The position numbers and the translations under genes are program-made. From an uncultured Prevotella sp. (GTDB taxonomy: Bacteria; Bacteroidota; Bacteroidia; Bacteroidales; Bacteroidaceae), in contig CAMTJK010000184.1 in NCBI GenBank assembly GCA_947072805.1, forward strand, positions 1-5,943: a stretch of DNA of 5,943 nucleotides, read 5' to 3'. Under the pieces are notes generated by a model that was not told where the DNA came from, searched no databases, and was given only the letters and a program-made list of their open reading frames with translations. Of the stretch, positions 1 through 5,943 are shown in pieces. Position 1 is the stretch's first letter, and each line of letters opens with the position of its first letter.

Positions 1-33
1 ATCGATGAAATCGCAATGAGCTCACGTACGTAA
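1..33 (+). CDS. Possible 3' end of an upstream gene (partial)
   Basis: Frame 1 is open from the window edge and reads IDEIAMSSRT followed by TAA at 31-33. The other two forward frames hit stops sooner. Ten codons are too few to identify a family. The codon choice (ATC, GCA, AGC, CGT) would suit the coding sequence seen further right, and the DNA turns AT-rich soon after the stop. A reverse-strand frame starting at an ATG at 58-56 also stays open to the edge, so the assignment is tentative. No function is proposed. Confidence 0.25.
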   Translation: MDEIAMSSRT

Positions 34-264
34 TCGTTTTTCGACCCGTCGGGAGCATAATTCGACCCGCTTGCATTAACAAAAATTTACACCTAGAATG
101 CCGGATTTAAAAATGTTAAATTCGACCAAATATCTTTACAAATTAACTCTTATTAAGTGCAGTTACGGGCACCTGCCGGCAGGGGCATTCGCGCCACCCG
201 AGCCAATGTATCATTATACAAAACGGTTATCAGATTATAATAAAAGTAAATTTAATGTGCCATA
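34..264. other. AT-rich intergenic region upstream of pnp
   Basis: No convincing gene is seen here. The stretch is mostly AT-rich. It contains three copies of TTCGACC (40-46, 61-67, 121-127), the first two extending to TTCGACCCG. It also has a short GC-rich island at about 164-205 with a perfect 12-bp palindrome. An open frame at 98-331 exists but is judged non-coding because its composition is poor, it has no family resemblance, and the pnp promoter lies inside it. A near-consensus -7 box (TATCTTTA, 131-138) has no obvious -33 partner. Confidence 0.6.
172..183. repeat. Perfect 12-bp palindrome CCTGCCGGCAGG
   Basis: CCTGCCGGCAGG is its own reverse complement. One mismatch outside it, GC (169-170) can pair with GC (185-186), so the RNA could fold a small GC-rich hairpin with a CCGG loop. 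It sits in a GC-rich island within AT-rich DNA, about 105 bp upstream of the pnp -7 element. It could be an operator, the remnant of a terminator for the gene to the left (though no T-tract follows), or chance. Confidence 0.4.
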
Positions 265-296
265 TTCGTTTATTCACGCGAATTTAGGTATCTTTG
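265..296 (+). promoter_or_regulatory. Predicted pnp promoter (Bacteroidota type)
   Basis: TATCTTTG at 289-296 is a perfect match to the Bacteroidota -7 consensus TAnnTTTG. TTCG at 265-268 is one base from the -33 consensus TTTG, with a 20-bp spacer close to the usual distance. Transcription would start near 303, giving a 5' leader of about 25 nt before the ATG at 328. That is too short for the long structured leader used in E. coli pnp autoregulation. The leader is AT-rich with no clear Shine-Dalgarno sequence, as is normal for this phylum. Confidence 0.7.
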
Positions 297-327
297 TCCG
301 AATTTTTTTAAAAGATGTTATATTAAG

Positions 328-2646
328 ATGAACGTAATTACGAAAAACATTCAATTGCCTGATGGAAGAACCATCACGATTGAAACCGGGAAAGTGGCAA
401 AACAAGCCGACGGAAGTGTAGTGCTCCGTATGGGCAACACCGTACTTCTCGCCACCGTTTGTGCCGCAAAAGATGCAGTTCCCGGCACCGATTTTATGCC
501 TTTGCAGGTTGATTACAAAGAACAGTACTCCGCAGCCGGCCGCTTCCCCGGAGGCTTCACCAAGCGTGAAGGCAAGCCCGGCGACAACGAGATACTCACA
601 TCTCGCCTTGTGGACCGCGTACTGCGCCCGCTGTTCCCGTCGAATTATCACGCCGAGGTATTCGTGAACGTGATGCTGCTTAGCGCCGACGGAGTAGATC
701 AGCCCGATGCTTTGGCAGGTTTTGCAGCTTCTGCCGCTCTGGCATGTTCAGATATTCCGTTCGAATGCCCCATCAGCGAAGTGCGCGTGGCACGCATCGG
801 CGGAGAGTATGTTATTAACCCCACCTTCGAACAGATGAAAGATGCCGACATGGACATCATGGTCGGCGCATCGGCAGAGAACATCATGATGGTGGAAGGA
901 GAGATGAAGGAAGTGAGCGAGCAGGACATGATAGGCGCACTCAAGGCTGCCATGGCTGCCATCAAGCCTATGTGCGAACTGCAAAGCGAGCTGTCGAAAG
1001 AACTCGGCAAGGACGTGAAACGCGAATACTGCCACGAGGTGAACGACGAAGAACTGCGCGAGCAGATGAACAAGGAGCTCTACCAGAAGGCTTACGACGT
1101 GACAAAGCAGGCTCTCGAGAAGCAGGCACGCCAGGAAGCTTTCGACAATATTCTCGCCGAATTCAAGGAGACATACAATGCTGCACACAGCGAGCTCAGC
1201 GAGGACGAACTCGAAGAGAAAGCAGCCATGATGGACCGCTACTACCACGACGTGATGCGCGATGCCATGCGCCGCTGCATCCTCGACGAGGGTATCCGCC
1301 TCGACGGACGCAAGACCGACGAGATACGCCCCATCTGGTGCGAAGTGAGCCCGCTGCCCATGCCTCACGGAAGCTCCATCTTTACACGAGGCGAGACACA
1401 GAGCCTCTCCACATGTACGCTCGGCACAAAACTCGACGAGAAGCTCGTGGACGACGTGCTCGACAAGAGCTACATGCGATTCATGCTGCACTACAACTTC
1501 CCGCCGTTCTGCACAGGCGAGGCCAAGGCACAACGCGGCATAGGAAGACGCGAAATAGGTCACGGACACCTCGCATGGCGCGGACTGAAAGGTCAGATTC
1601 CTGAAGACTTCCCCTACACAGTGCGCCTCGTAAGCCAGATACTGGAGAGCAACGGCTCGTCATCGATGGCCACCGTATGCGCCGGAACACTCGCCCTCAT
1701 GGACGCAGGCGTTCCCATGAAAAAGCCCGTGAGCGGCATTGCCATGGGACTTATCAAGAATCCGGGAGAAGACAAGTATGCCGTTCTGTCCGATATCCTC
1801 GGCGATGAGGACCACCTCGGCGACATGGACTTCAAGACCACAGGTACCGTGGACGGTCTGACAGCCACACAGATGGACATAAAATGCGACGGACTGAGCT
1901 TCGAGATACTCGAAAAGGCTCTCATGCAGGCAAAAGCCGGTCGCGAGCACATACTCGGCAAAATCACAGAGACAATAAGCGAGCCGCGTGCCGAACTGAA
2001 ACCGCAGGTACCGCGCATCATACAGATTGAAATACCCAAAGAATTCATCGGCGCCGTAATAGGTCCCGGCGGAAAGATAATCCAGCAGATGCAGGAAGAC
2101 ACCGGAGCCACCATTGTCATCGACGAAATTGACGGCGTGGGCAAGGTGCAGGTGAGCGGACCGAACAAAGAAAGCATCGATGCCGCACTCGCCAAGATTC
2201 GCGCCATCGTGGCAATACCCGAAGTGGGCGAAGTGTACGACGGAACAGTACGCTCCATCATGCCCTACGGCTGCTTCGTAGAGATAATGCCGGGCAAGGA
2301 CGGACTGCTGCACATCTCTGAAATAGACTGGAAACGCCTCGAGACTGTAGAGGAAGCCGGCATCAAGGAGGGTGACAAGATAAAGGTGAAACTGATGGAG
2401 ATAGACCCGAAGACGGGCAAATACAAACTGTCGCACCGTGTGCTGATAGAGAAACCCGCCGACTATGTGGAGCGTCCCGCACGCCGCGAGCGTGGCGAAC
2501 GTGGCGAACGCCGTCAGCGCCCTGACCGCAACGAACGCCGTCAGCGTCCGGAACGCGCACCGCGTCACAACGAGAACAACGAGCAGCCGCGCGAAGAGCA
2601 CGAACCGCGCGACTTCAACGACTCGCTCGACCACATGGACTTCTAA
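328..2646 (+). CDS. pnp: Polynucleotide phosphorylase (polyribonucleotide nucleotidyltransferase)
   Basis: A 772-residue cytoplasmic 3'-5' exoribonuclease that phosphorolyses RNA to nucleoside diphosphates, and in reverse can add 3' tails. It normally acts as a trimer. Domains in order: first RNase PH core (about 5-145, with GRFPGGF at 71-77 and RPLFP at 100-104), an alpha-helical linker (about 150-320), second RNase PH core (about 325-550), KH domain (about 565-625, GPGGK at 579-583) and S1 domain (about 633-705). The catalytic core is intact: GRREIGHG at 406-413, SNGSSS at 441-446, and D495, D501 and K503, matching E. coli D486, D492 and K494. After S1 comes a roughly 63-residue Arg-rich tail ending in an acidic [11 protein letters not shown], which makes it longer than the E. 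coli enzyme (just over 700 residues). The ATG at 328 lies about 25 nt after a predicted start site, and the N-terminus fits the family. A strong terminator follows, so it is probably monocistronic. Confidence 0.97.
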   Translation: MNVITKNIQLPDGRTITIETGKVAKQADGSVVLRMGNTVLLATVCAAKDAVPGTDFMPLQVDYKEQYSAAGRFPGGFTKREGKPGDNEILTSRLVDRVLRPLFPSNYHAEVFVNVMLLSADGVDQPDALAGFAASAALACSDIPFECPISEVRVARIGGEYVINPTFEQMKDADMDIMVGASAENIMMVEGEMKEVSEQDMIGALKAAMAAIKPMCELQSELSKELGKDVKREYCHEVNDEELREQMNKELYQKAYDVTKQALEKQARQEAFDNILAEFKETYNAAHSELSEDELEEKAAMMDRYYHDVMRDAMRRCILDEGIRLDGRKTDEIRPIWCEVSPLPMPHGSSIFTRGETQSLSTCTLGTKLDEKLVDDVLDKSYMRFMLHYNFPPFCTGEAKAQRGIGRREIGHGHLAWRGLKGQIPEDFPYTVRLVSQILESNGSSSMATVCAGTLALMDAGVPMKKPVSGIAMGLIKNPGEDKYAVLSDILGDEDHLGDMDFKTTGTVDGLTATQMDIKCDGLSFEILEKALMQAKAGREHILGKITETISEPRAELKPQVPRIIQIEIPKEFIGAVIGPGGKIIQQMQEDTGATIVIDEIDGVGKVQVSGPNKESIDAALAKIRAIVAIPEVGEVYDGTVRSIMPYGCFVEIMPGKDGLLHISEIDWKRLETVEEAGIKEGDKIKVKLMEIDPKTGKYKLSHRVLIEKPADYVERPARRERGERGERRQRPDRNERRQRPERAPRHNENNEQPREEHEPRDFNDSLDHMDF
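2487..2580 (+). repeat. Direct repeats encoding the Arg-rich tail of PNPase
   Basis: CGTGGCGAA occurs twice in tandem (2491-2499, 2500-2508), encoding RGE-RGE. The 15-bp sequence CGAACGCCGTCAGCG occurs exactly at 2505-2519 and 2532-2546, a 27-bp period that encodes the two ERRQRP copies. The repeats keep frame. They suggest the tail grew or varies in length by slippage or unequal exchange. The product is a basic, disordered, probably RNA-binding segment. Confidence 0.8.
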
Positions 2647-2653
2647 ACATCGC

Positions 2654-2666
2654 GCCACACAGTGGC
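2654..2666 (+). other. Small hairpin just after the pnp stop codon
   Basis: GCCAC (2654-2658) and GTGGC (2662-2666) pair perfectly around a 3-nt loop, beginning 8 nt after the stop. No T-tract follows. It could protect the mRNA 3' end together with the downstream terminator, or it could be chance. Confidence 0.3.
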
Positions 2667-2680
2667 ACTAAAAGAATATT

Positions 2681-2717
2681 TCCCCGCAACGGTAACACAC
2701 GCTGCGGGGATTTTTTT
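2681..2717 (+). terminator. Intrinsic terminator of pnp
   Basis: TCCCCGCA (2681-2688) pairs perfectly with TGCGGGGA (2703-2710), giving an 8-bp GC-rich stem with a 14-nt loop. Seven T residues (2711-2717) follow at once. It lies 35 nt past the pnp stop. This is a textbook Rho-independent terminator and separates pnp from the next gene. Confidence 0.9.
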
Positions 2718-2829
2718 ATCCTTATAATTCCCTTTTTACATCATGACAATTCCGCTTAACGCCGTGATTTTTGAAGAAAAAGGTAATTATTGCCTGCATT
2801 ATGGTATCATAAGTTTTGAAATATATGAC

Positions 2830-2837
2830 TAATTTTG
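2830..2837 (+). promoter_or_regulatory. Predicted -7 promoter element of the DXS-like gene
   Basis: TAATTTTG is a perfect TAnnTTTG match. No good -33 TTTG lies 19-21 bp upstream (a TTTG at 2815-2818 is too close), so the -33 element is weak or absent. Transcription would begin near 2844, leaving a leader of about 44 nt before the ATG at 2888. This location argues against translation starting at the in-frame TTG at 2816 or the ATG at 2825, which fall upstream of the predicted transcript start. Confidence 0.55.
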
Positions 2838-2887
2838 CATCCGTAACGCACGGAAACATTATCCGAAAAACTTTTTTATACCATATC

Positions 2888-4639
2888 ATGATAATAGAAA
2901 GCATAAAATCTCCGGCTGATGTCAAGAGACTGACAACGGCTGAAATGAAAGAGCTGGCAGTGGAAATAAGGACGCTGCTCATTGAGAAACTCAGCAGGCA
3001 CGGCGGTCACTGCGGTCCTAACCTCGGCATGGTGGAAGCCACCATCGCCATTCACTACGTGTTCAACTCGCCCGAGGACAAGATTGTCTTCGACGTGTCG
3101 CACCAGAGCTACCCGCACAAGATGCTCACAGGACGCGCGGAGGCGTTCATGAAGGCAGAATGCTACGACGACGTGTCGGGATACAGCGAGCCTTCGGAGA
3201 GCGAGCACGACCACTTCGTGATAGGTCACACATCCACCTCAGTGAGCCTTGCCGGCGGACTTGCCAAGGGGCGCGACCTTACGGGCGGCAAGGGCAACGT
3301 GATAGCCGTAATTGGCGACGGTTCGCTGAGCGGAGGCGAGGCGCTGGAGGGACTGGACTGGGCCGCAGAGCTTGACAGCAACATGATAATAGTGGTAAAC
3401 GACAACCAGATGTCGATTGCCGAAAACCACGGCGGACTGTACCGCAACCTCGAAGAACTGCGCAACTCGGGAGGAAACTGCAACAACAATCTCTTCCGCG
3501 CCATGGGTCTCGACTACCTCTATGTGGACAAGGGCAACGACATAGACGCGCTCATCGACGCCTTCAGCAAGGTGAAAGACACCAACCGCCCCGTTGTGGT
3601 ACACATAAACACCCTGAAGGGCAAGGGCTACCTGCCGGCAGAGACCGACAAGGAGCGCTGGCACTGGAGCGCACCGTTCGACATAGCCACGGGCGCACTG
3701 AAACACCCGTTCGAGGCAGAGACCTACGACGAGCTTACCACCACACACCTGCTGCAACTGATGAAGACCGACAAGTCGCTCTGCGCCATCACGGCAGGCA
3801 CGCCGGGCATGTGGGGATGGACACCGGAGCGGCGCAAGGAGGCCGGCAGACAATATATAGATGTGGGCATAGCCGAAGAGCACGCCGTGGCACTGGCTTC
3901 GGGCATTGCCAAAGCCGGCGGAAAGGCCGTGTTCGGCGTGTGCAGCTCGTTCGTGCAGCGTACCTACGACCAGATGTCGCAGGATCTGTGCATCAACGAC
4001 AGTCCTGCCACAATACTCGTGCTGTGGGCTTCGCTTACCACCATGACCGACGTGACGCACCTCTGCCACTTCGACATACCCCTGCTCTCTAACATTCCCA
4101 ACCTCGTCTACCTTGCTCCCACCAGCCGCGAGGAGTATCTTGCCATGCTCGACTGGAGCATCGGCTACAAGGAGCACCCCGTAGCCATCCGCGTGCCGGT
4201 GGGTGTAGCCATGCCGGCAGGACGCAACGTGACTGCCGACTACTCTGCACTGAACCGCTATGAGGTGGTAAGGCAGGGCAAGGACGTGGCAATACTCGGC
4301 CTTGGCAACTTCTTCGCTCTCGGCGAAAGGGTGTGCGGCATGCTGGAGGAACGGGGCATAAACGCCACGCTCGTCAATCCGCGCTACATATCGGGTGTGG
4401 ACACGCAGCTGCTCGACAGCCTTGCCACCGACCACAGCCTGGTGGTGACGCTCGAAGACGGTGTGCTCGACGGCGGTTTCGGCGAGAAGATAGCACGTCA
4501 CTACGGCGCCTCGCCCGTAAAGACACTCTGCTACGGAGCAAAGAAAGAGTTTGCCGACCGCTTCTCGCCGAAAGAGTTTCTCGCCGCCAACCGTCTGGTA
4601 GACAGTATGATAACGGAGGACATAATGAATACCCTCTGA
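2888..4639 (+). CDS. Short divergent 1-deoxy-D-xylulose-5-phosphate synthase-like protein (ThDP-dependent, transketolase family)
   Basis: A 583-residue protein with the DXS domain order: N-terminal ThDP-binding domain (1 to about 265), transketolase pyrimidine-binding domain (about 288-440) and transketolase C-terminal domain (about 455-570). DXS makes DXP from pyruvate and glyceraldehyde 3-phosphate for isoprenoids, thiamine and pyridoxal. Conserved features: H41, SHQSYPHKMLTGR (71-83, with H72), GHTSTS (113-118), the ThDP-Mg motif GDG (143-145) through NDN (171-173), H259, IAEEHA with catalytic E330, R358 and H391. These match E. coli H49, H80, H121, H299, E370, R398 and H431. The acceptor site differs: C352, W380, T387 and V438 stand where E. 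coli has Y392, R420, D427 and R478. A loop after residue 180 is about 32 residues shorter. The start at 2888 is chosen because family homology begins there (IESIKSPADVKRL) and the promoter lies upstream; the frame extends to a TTG at 2816. Fold and cofactor are confident. True DXS activity is doubtful, so no dxs symbol is given. Confidence 0.9.
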   Translation: MIIESIKSPADVKRLTTAEMKELAVEIRTLLIEKLSRHGGHCGPNLGMVEATIAIHYVFNSPEDKIVFDVSHQSYPHKMLTGRAEAFMKAECYDDVSGYSEPSESEHDHFVIGHTSTSVSLAGGLAKGRDLTGGKGNVIAVIGDGSLSGGEALEGLDWAAELDSNMIIVVNDNQMSIAENHGGLYRNLEELRNSGGNCNNNLFRAMGLDYLYVDKGNDIDALIDAFSKVKDTNRPVVVHINTLKGKGYLPAETDKERWHWSAPFDIATGALKHPFEAETYDELTTTHLLQLMKTDKSLCAITAGTPGMWGWTPERRKEAGRQYIDVGIAEEHAVALASGIAKAGGKAVFGVCSSFVQRTYDQMSQDLCINDSPATILVLWASLTTMTDVTHLCHFDIPLLSNIPNLVYLAPTSREEYLAMLDWSIGYKEHPVAIRVPVGVAMPAGRNVTADYSALNRYEVVRQGKDVAILGLGNFFALGERVCGMLEERGINATLVNPRYISGVDTQLLDSLATDHSLVVTLEDGVLDGGFGEKIARHYGASPVKTLCYGAKKEFADRFSPKEFLAANRLVDSMITEDIMNTL

Positions 4640-4645
4640 CGCTCA

Positions 4646-4673
4646 TGCCGCCAGACGCCTGCAAGGCGCGGCA
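4646..4673 (+). other. GC-rich hairpin after the DXS-like stop codon
   Basis: TGCCG (4646-4650) pairs with CGGCA (4669-4673), and CGCCT (4656-4660) with AGGCG (4664-4668), around a 3-nt loop. That is ten base pairs with a 5-nt bulge on the left arm. It starts 6 nt after the stop. No T-tract follows, so it is not a classic terminator. It could stabilise the transcript 3' end. Confidence 0.45.
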
Positions 4674-4697
4674 CAGAATATGTTGTCAAGAAGAAAA

Positions 4698-4717
4698 GGT
4701 TATAAGAAGATATAACC
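4698..4717 (+). other. AT-rich hairpin in the convergent intergenic region
   Basis: GGTTATA (4698-4704) and TATAACC (4711-4717) form a perfect 7-bp stem with a 6-nt AGAAGA loop. It lies between the GC-rich hairpin and the main terminator. Its role is unknown and the stem is weak. Confidence 0.3.
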
Positions 4718-4725
4718 CATGATTT

Positions 4726-4767
4726 AACCCAAACAGATATAAGAGCACATTTATATCTGTTTGGGTT
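4726..4767. terminator. Long perfect hairpin, probable bidirectional terminator
   Basis: AACCCAAACAGATATAA (4726-4742) is the exact reverse complement of 4751-4767, giving a 17-bp stem with an 8-nt loop. It lies 86 nt past the DXS-like stop and 18 nt past the dusB stop on the other strand, exactly where convergent genes need termination. The T-tract is short on either side (the stem's own TT plus one T on the + strand; TTAAAT on the - strand). The arms are A/T-rich on the outside, which gives some U-rich character in both directions. Confidence 0.75.
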
Positions 4768-4785
4768 TATACAAAGAGGCAGCCA

Positions 4786-5757
4786 TCACCCTTCGGCGGT
4801 GAGACGCTGCCTTATTTCTTCGAGAATGGCAGTAAGCTCATCTACCGTTTCGGCACGCAACATGGCTATGCGCGTCTGTCGGAAGTCGGGAATGCCCTTG
4901 AATATAGGCGTTGCAGCCAGGTGTCGCCTTGTGTGCAGTATGCCCCGATACTCGTCTATGCGTTCCACGTTGATGCGCAACTGCTCTTTCAGTATATCTA
5001 TCTTGTCAGAAACCGACAGCGCAGCAGCCTTTCCCGTTATCTCTCCGAATATCCATGGTCGCCCGAACGTGGCACGCCCTATCATCACCGCGTCCACGCC
5101 GTAACGTTCAAACGCCCTCTGCACATCGTCAGCCGACGTGATGTCGCCGTTGCCAATTATCGGAATGTGTATGCGCGGATTGTTTTTCACCTCGCCGATA
5201 AGTGTCCAGTCGGCATCGCCCGTATACATCTGTGCCCTCGTTCTGCCGTGTATGGTAAGCGCGCTGATGCCGCAGTCTTGCAGACGCTCGGCGAGGTCGG
5301 TTATCACGAGGTTGTTGCTGTCCCAGCCCAGGCGCGTCTTCACGGTGACCGGCAGTTTTACCGCCTTAACCACCTCGCGCGTTATCTCGAGCAGCAGCGG
5401 TATGTTCTGCAGCATTCCCGCCCCTGCGCCCTTGCCTGCCACCTTCTTCACGGGGCATCCGAAATTGAGGTCTATAAGGTCGGGGTGTGCCTGTTCAACG
5501 ATTTTAGCCGCCTCCACCATCGACTGTGTGTCACGTCCGTAAATCTGTATGCCCACCGGGCGTTCCTCCTCGCTGATGGTGAGTTTGGAAAGGGTCGATT
5601 TGACGGAGCGCACCAGTGCCTCGGCACTTACAAACTCCGTATATACCATTGCCGCGCCGTAGCGCTTGCACAGCATGCGGAAGCCTATGTCGGTAACATC
5701 CTCCATAGGTGCAAGAAAAACGGGACGATGCCCGAAGTCTATGTTGCCAATCTTCAT
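4786..5757 (-). CDS. dusB: tRNA-dihydrouridine synthase, DusB type
   Basis: A 323-residue FMN-dependent flavoenzyme that reduces specific uridines in the tRNA D-loop to dihydrouridine, using NADPH; E. coli DusB acts on U17. It has an N-terminal TIM barrel (about 10-245) and a C-terminal helical tRNA-binding domain (about 250-320). Visible motifs: LAPMEDVTD (15-23, the family APMxxVTD FMN loop), NFGCPVKKV (98-106) with catalytic C101, VKTRLGW (139-145) with K140, TIHGRTR (168-174) with H170, GNGDI (202-206) and GRATFGRPWIF (227-237), which binds the FMN phosphate. The C-terminal RRHLAATPIFKGIP (277-290) resembles the DusB signature. Length is normal and the gene is intact. The ATG at 5757 gives an N-terminus that fits the family. 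It converges on the DXS-like gene across a 146-bp gap. The Dus subfamily is the least certain point, since it is judged from motifs only. Confidence 0.94.
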   Translation of the reverse strand: MKIGNIDFGHRPVFLAPMEDVTDIGFRMLCKRYGAAMVYTEFVSAEALVRSVKSTLSKLTISEEERPVGIQIYGRDTQSMVEAAKIVEQAHPDLIDLNFGCPVKKVAGKGAGAGMLQNIPLLLEITREVVKAVKLPVTVKTRLGWDSNNLVITDLAERLQDCGISALTIHGRTRAQMYTGDADWTLIGEVKNNPRIHIPIIGNGDITSADDVQRAFERYGVDAVMIGRATFGRPWIFGEITGKAAALSVSDKIDILKEQLRINVERIDEYRGILHTRRHLAATPIFKGIPDFRQTRIAMLRAETVDELTAILEEIRQRLTAEG

Positions 5758-5799
5758 CTTCGTGTAGTGATTTGCGGGATGTAAAGGTAGTTATTTTTT

Positions 5800-5807
5800 C
5801 AAACATA
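5800..5807 (-). promoter_or_regulatory. Predicted -7 promoter element of dusB
   Basis: On the minus strand, TATGTTTG is a perfect TAnnTTTG match, 43 nt upstream of the ATG. The leader would be about 35 nt. No convincing -33 TTTG is seen at the expected distance. A second candidate, TACCTTTA (5789-5782), matches 7 of 8 positions and would leave a leader of under 20 nt. One of the two is probably used. Confidence 0.5.
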
Positions 5808-5907
5808 CATTTCCTTTTCACTCTTTTTTCTGATTCTGTGGCGCCGATACATAGCCTTGTGAACTGATGCGTATAACATTTATTTACTTTTTAGAAAAAT
5901 CTTTACT

Positions 5908-5943
5908 TTAACGTGTGTTAATCGGCACCCAAACCTCGATTTG
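5908..5943 (-). CDS. Probable 3' end of a gene upstream of dusB (partial)
   Basis: Reading the minus strand from the window edge gives QIEVWVPINTR followed by TAA (5910-5908). The run IEVWVPI resembles the last beta strand of GyrI-like (SRPBCC/AraC effector-binding) domains, which often end in an IYIPV-type sequence. That is only a hint from 11 residues. The 150 bp to dusB contains a candidate dusB promoter, so the two genes need not share a transcript. No clear terminator was found after the stop. Confidence 0.4.
   Translation of the reverse strand, partial: QIEVWVPINTR

Noticed and set aside
1..58. Minus-strand open frame from an ATG at 58-56 to the window edge
   Set aside because: The predicted peptide MLPTGRKTITYVSSLRFHR has no recognisable features and no promoter-like element was found upstream. 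The + strand reading ending at 33 is slightly preferred, but neither is secure.
98..331. A 77-codon + frame whose TGA overlaps the pnp ATG (ATGA), as in translational coupling
   Set aside because: It is AT-rich with no recognisable family or sensible domain, and the strong pnp promoter at 265-296 lies inside it. The overlap is most likely chance.
748..1569. Long minus-strand open frame inside pnp
   Set aside because: It is a shadow of the real gene. The plus strand encodes unmistakable PNPase motifs throughout, and the minus translation is low-complexity with no family resemblance.
1660..2658. 332-codon minus-strand open frame opposite the 3' half of pnp
   Set aside because: It arises from the codon bias of pnp. 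No start signal or protein family is seen.
2782..2794. Imperfect palindrome GGTAATTATTGCC upstream of the DXS-like promoter
   Set aside because: Two mismatched positions in an AT-rich region make it expected by chance. There is no second copy to support an operator.
2800..2885. 8-bp inverted repeat TATGGTAT / ATACCATA around the DXS-like promoter, the right copy ending 2 nt before the ATG
   Set aside because: The arms are short and AT-rich with 70 bp between them, and most of the left arm side is upstream of the predicted transcript, so it could not fold in the mRNA.
3239..4501. 420-codon minus-strand open frame opposite the DXS-like gene
   Set aside because: Shadow frame. The plus strand carries the conserved ThDP-enzyme motifs, and the minus product has no recognisable domain.
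4921..5784. 287-codon + frame opposite dusB
   Set aside because: Shadow of dusB, whose catalytic and FMN motifs are intact on the minus strand.
5840..5929. 9-bp inverted repeat with one G-T mismatch (GGCGCCGAT / ATCGGCACC) in the dusB upstream region
   Set aside because: The arms are widely separated and the right arm lies in the probable coding end of the neighbouring gene, so coincidence is likely.

Overview
This window most likely comes from a Bacteroidota (Bacteroidetes) genome, probably a Prevotella-like gut or oral lineage. Three things suggest this. TAnnTTTG-type -7 promoter elements precede all three main genes. The translation-start leaders are AT-rich and lack convincing Shine-Dalgarno sequences. 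The proteins also have a Bacteroidota flavour, including a long Arg-rich tail on PNPase and a short DXS-like protein. No species can be named from the sequence alone. The genes are moderately GC-rich and the intergenic DNA is clearly AT-rich.

Layout from left to right: (1) 1-33 may be the last codons of an upstream + gene. (2) 34-327 is mostly AT-rich non-coding DNA with a small GC-rich palindrome, short TTCGACC repeats and a good pnp promoter at its right end. (3) 328-2646 (+) is a complete polynucleotide phosphorylase gene (pnp), followed by an intrinsic terminator at 2681-2717. (4) 2647-2887 is non-coding and carries a perfect -7 element for the next gene. (5) 2888-4639 (+) encodes a short, divergent member of the 1-deoxy-D-xylulose-5-phosphate synthase family. 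(6) 4640-4785 is a convergent intergenic region with three hairpins, the last a 17-bp perfect stem that probably terminates from both sides. (7) 4786-5757 (-) is a tRNA-dihydrouridine synthase of the DusB type. (8) 5758-5907 is the dusB promoter region. (9) 5908-5943 (-) looks like the last 11 codons of another gene cut by the window edge.

The three complete genes appear to be separate transcription units. pnp has its own promoter and terminator, the DXS-like gene has its own promoter, and dusB converges on it. pnp (RNA turnover) and dusB (tRNA modification) are ordinary RNA-metabolism housekeeping genes. The DXS-like gene is the unusual one. It keeps the thiamine-diphosphate site and the catalytic His/Glu residues of DXS, but an ungapped alignment to my recollection of E. 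coli DXS shows that both arginines thought to hold the glyceraldehyde-3-phosphate phosphate are gone (to Trp and Val). The DRAG motif is also lost, and a loop of about 32 residues is missing. It is therefore probably not an ordinary DXP synthase, despite how it would be annotated. I saw no mobile element, CRISPR array, tRNA or rRNA.
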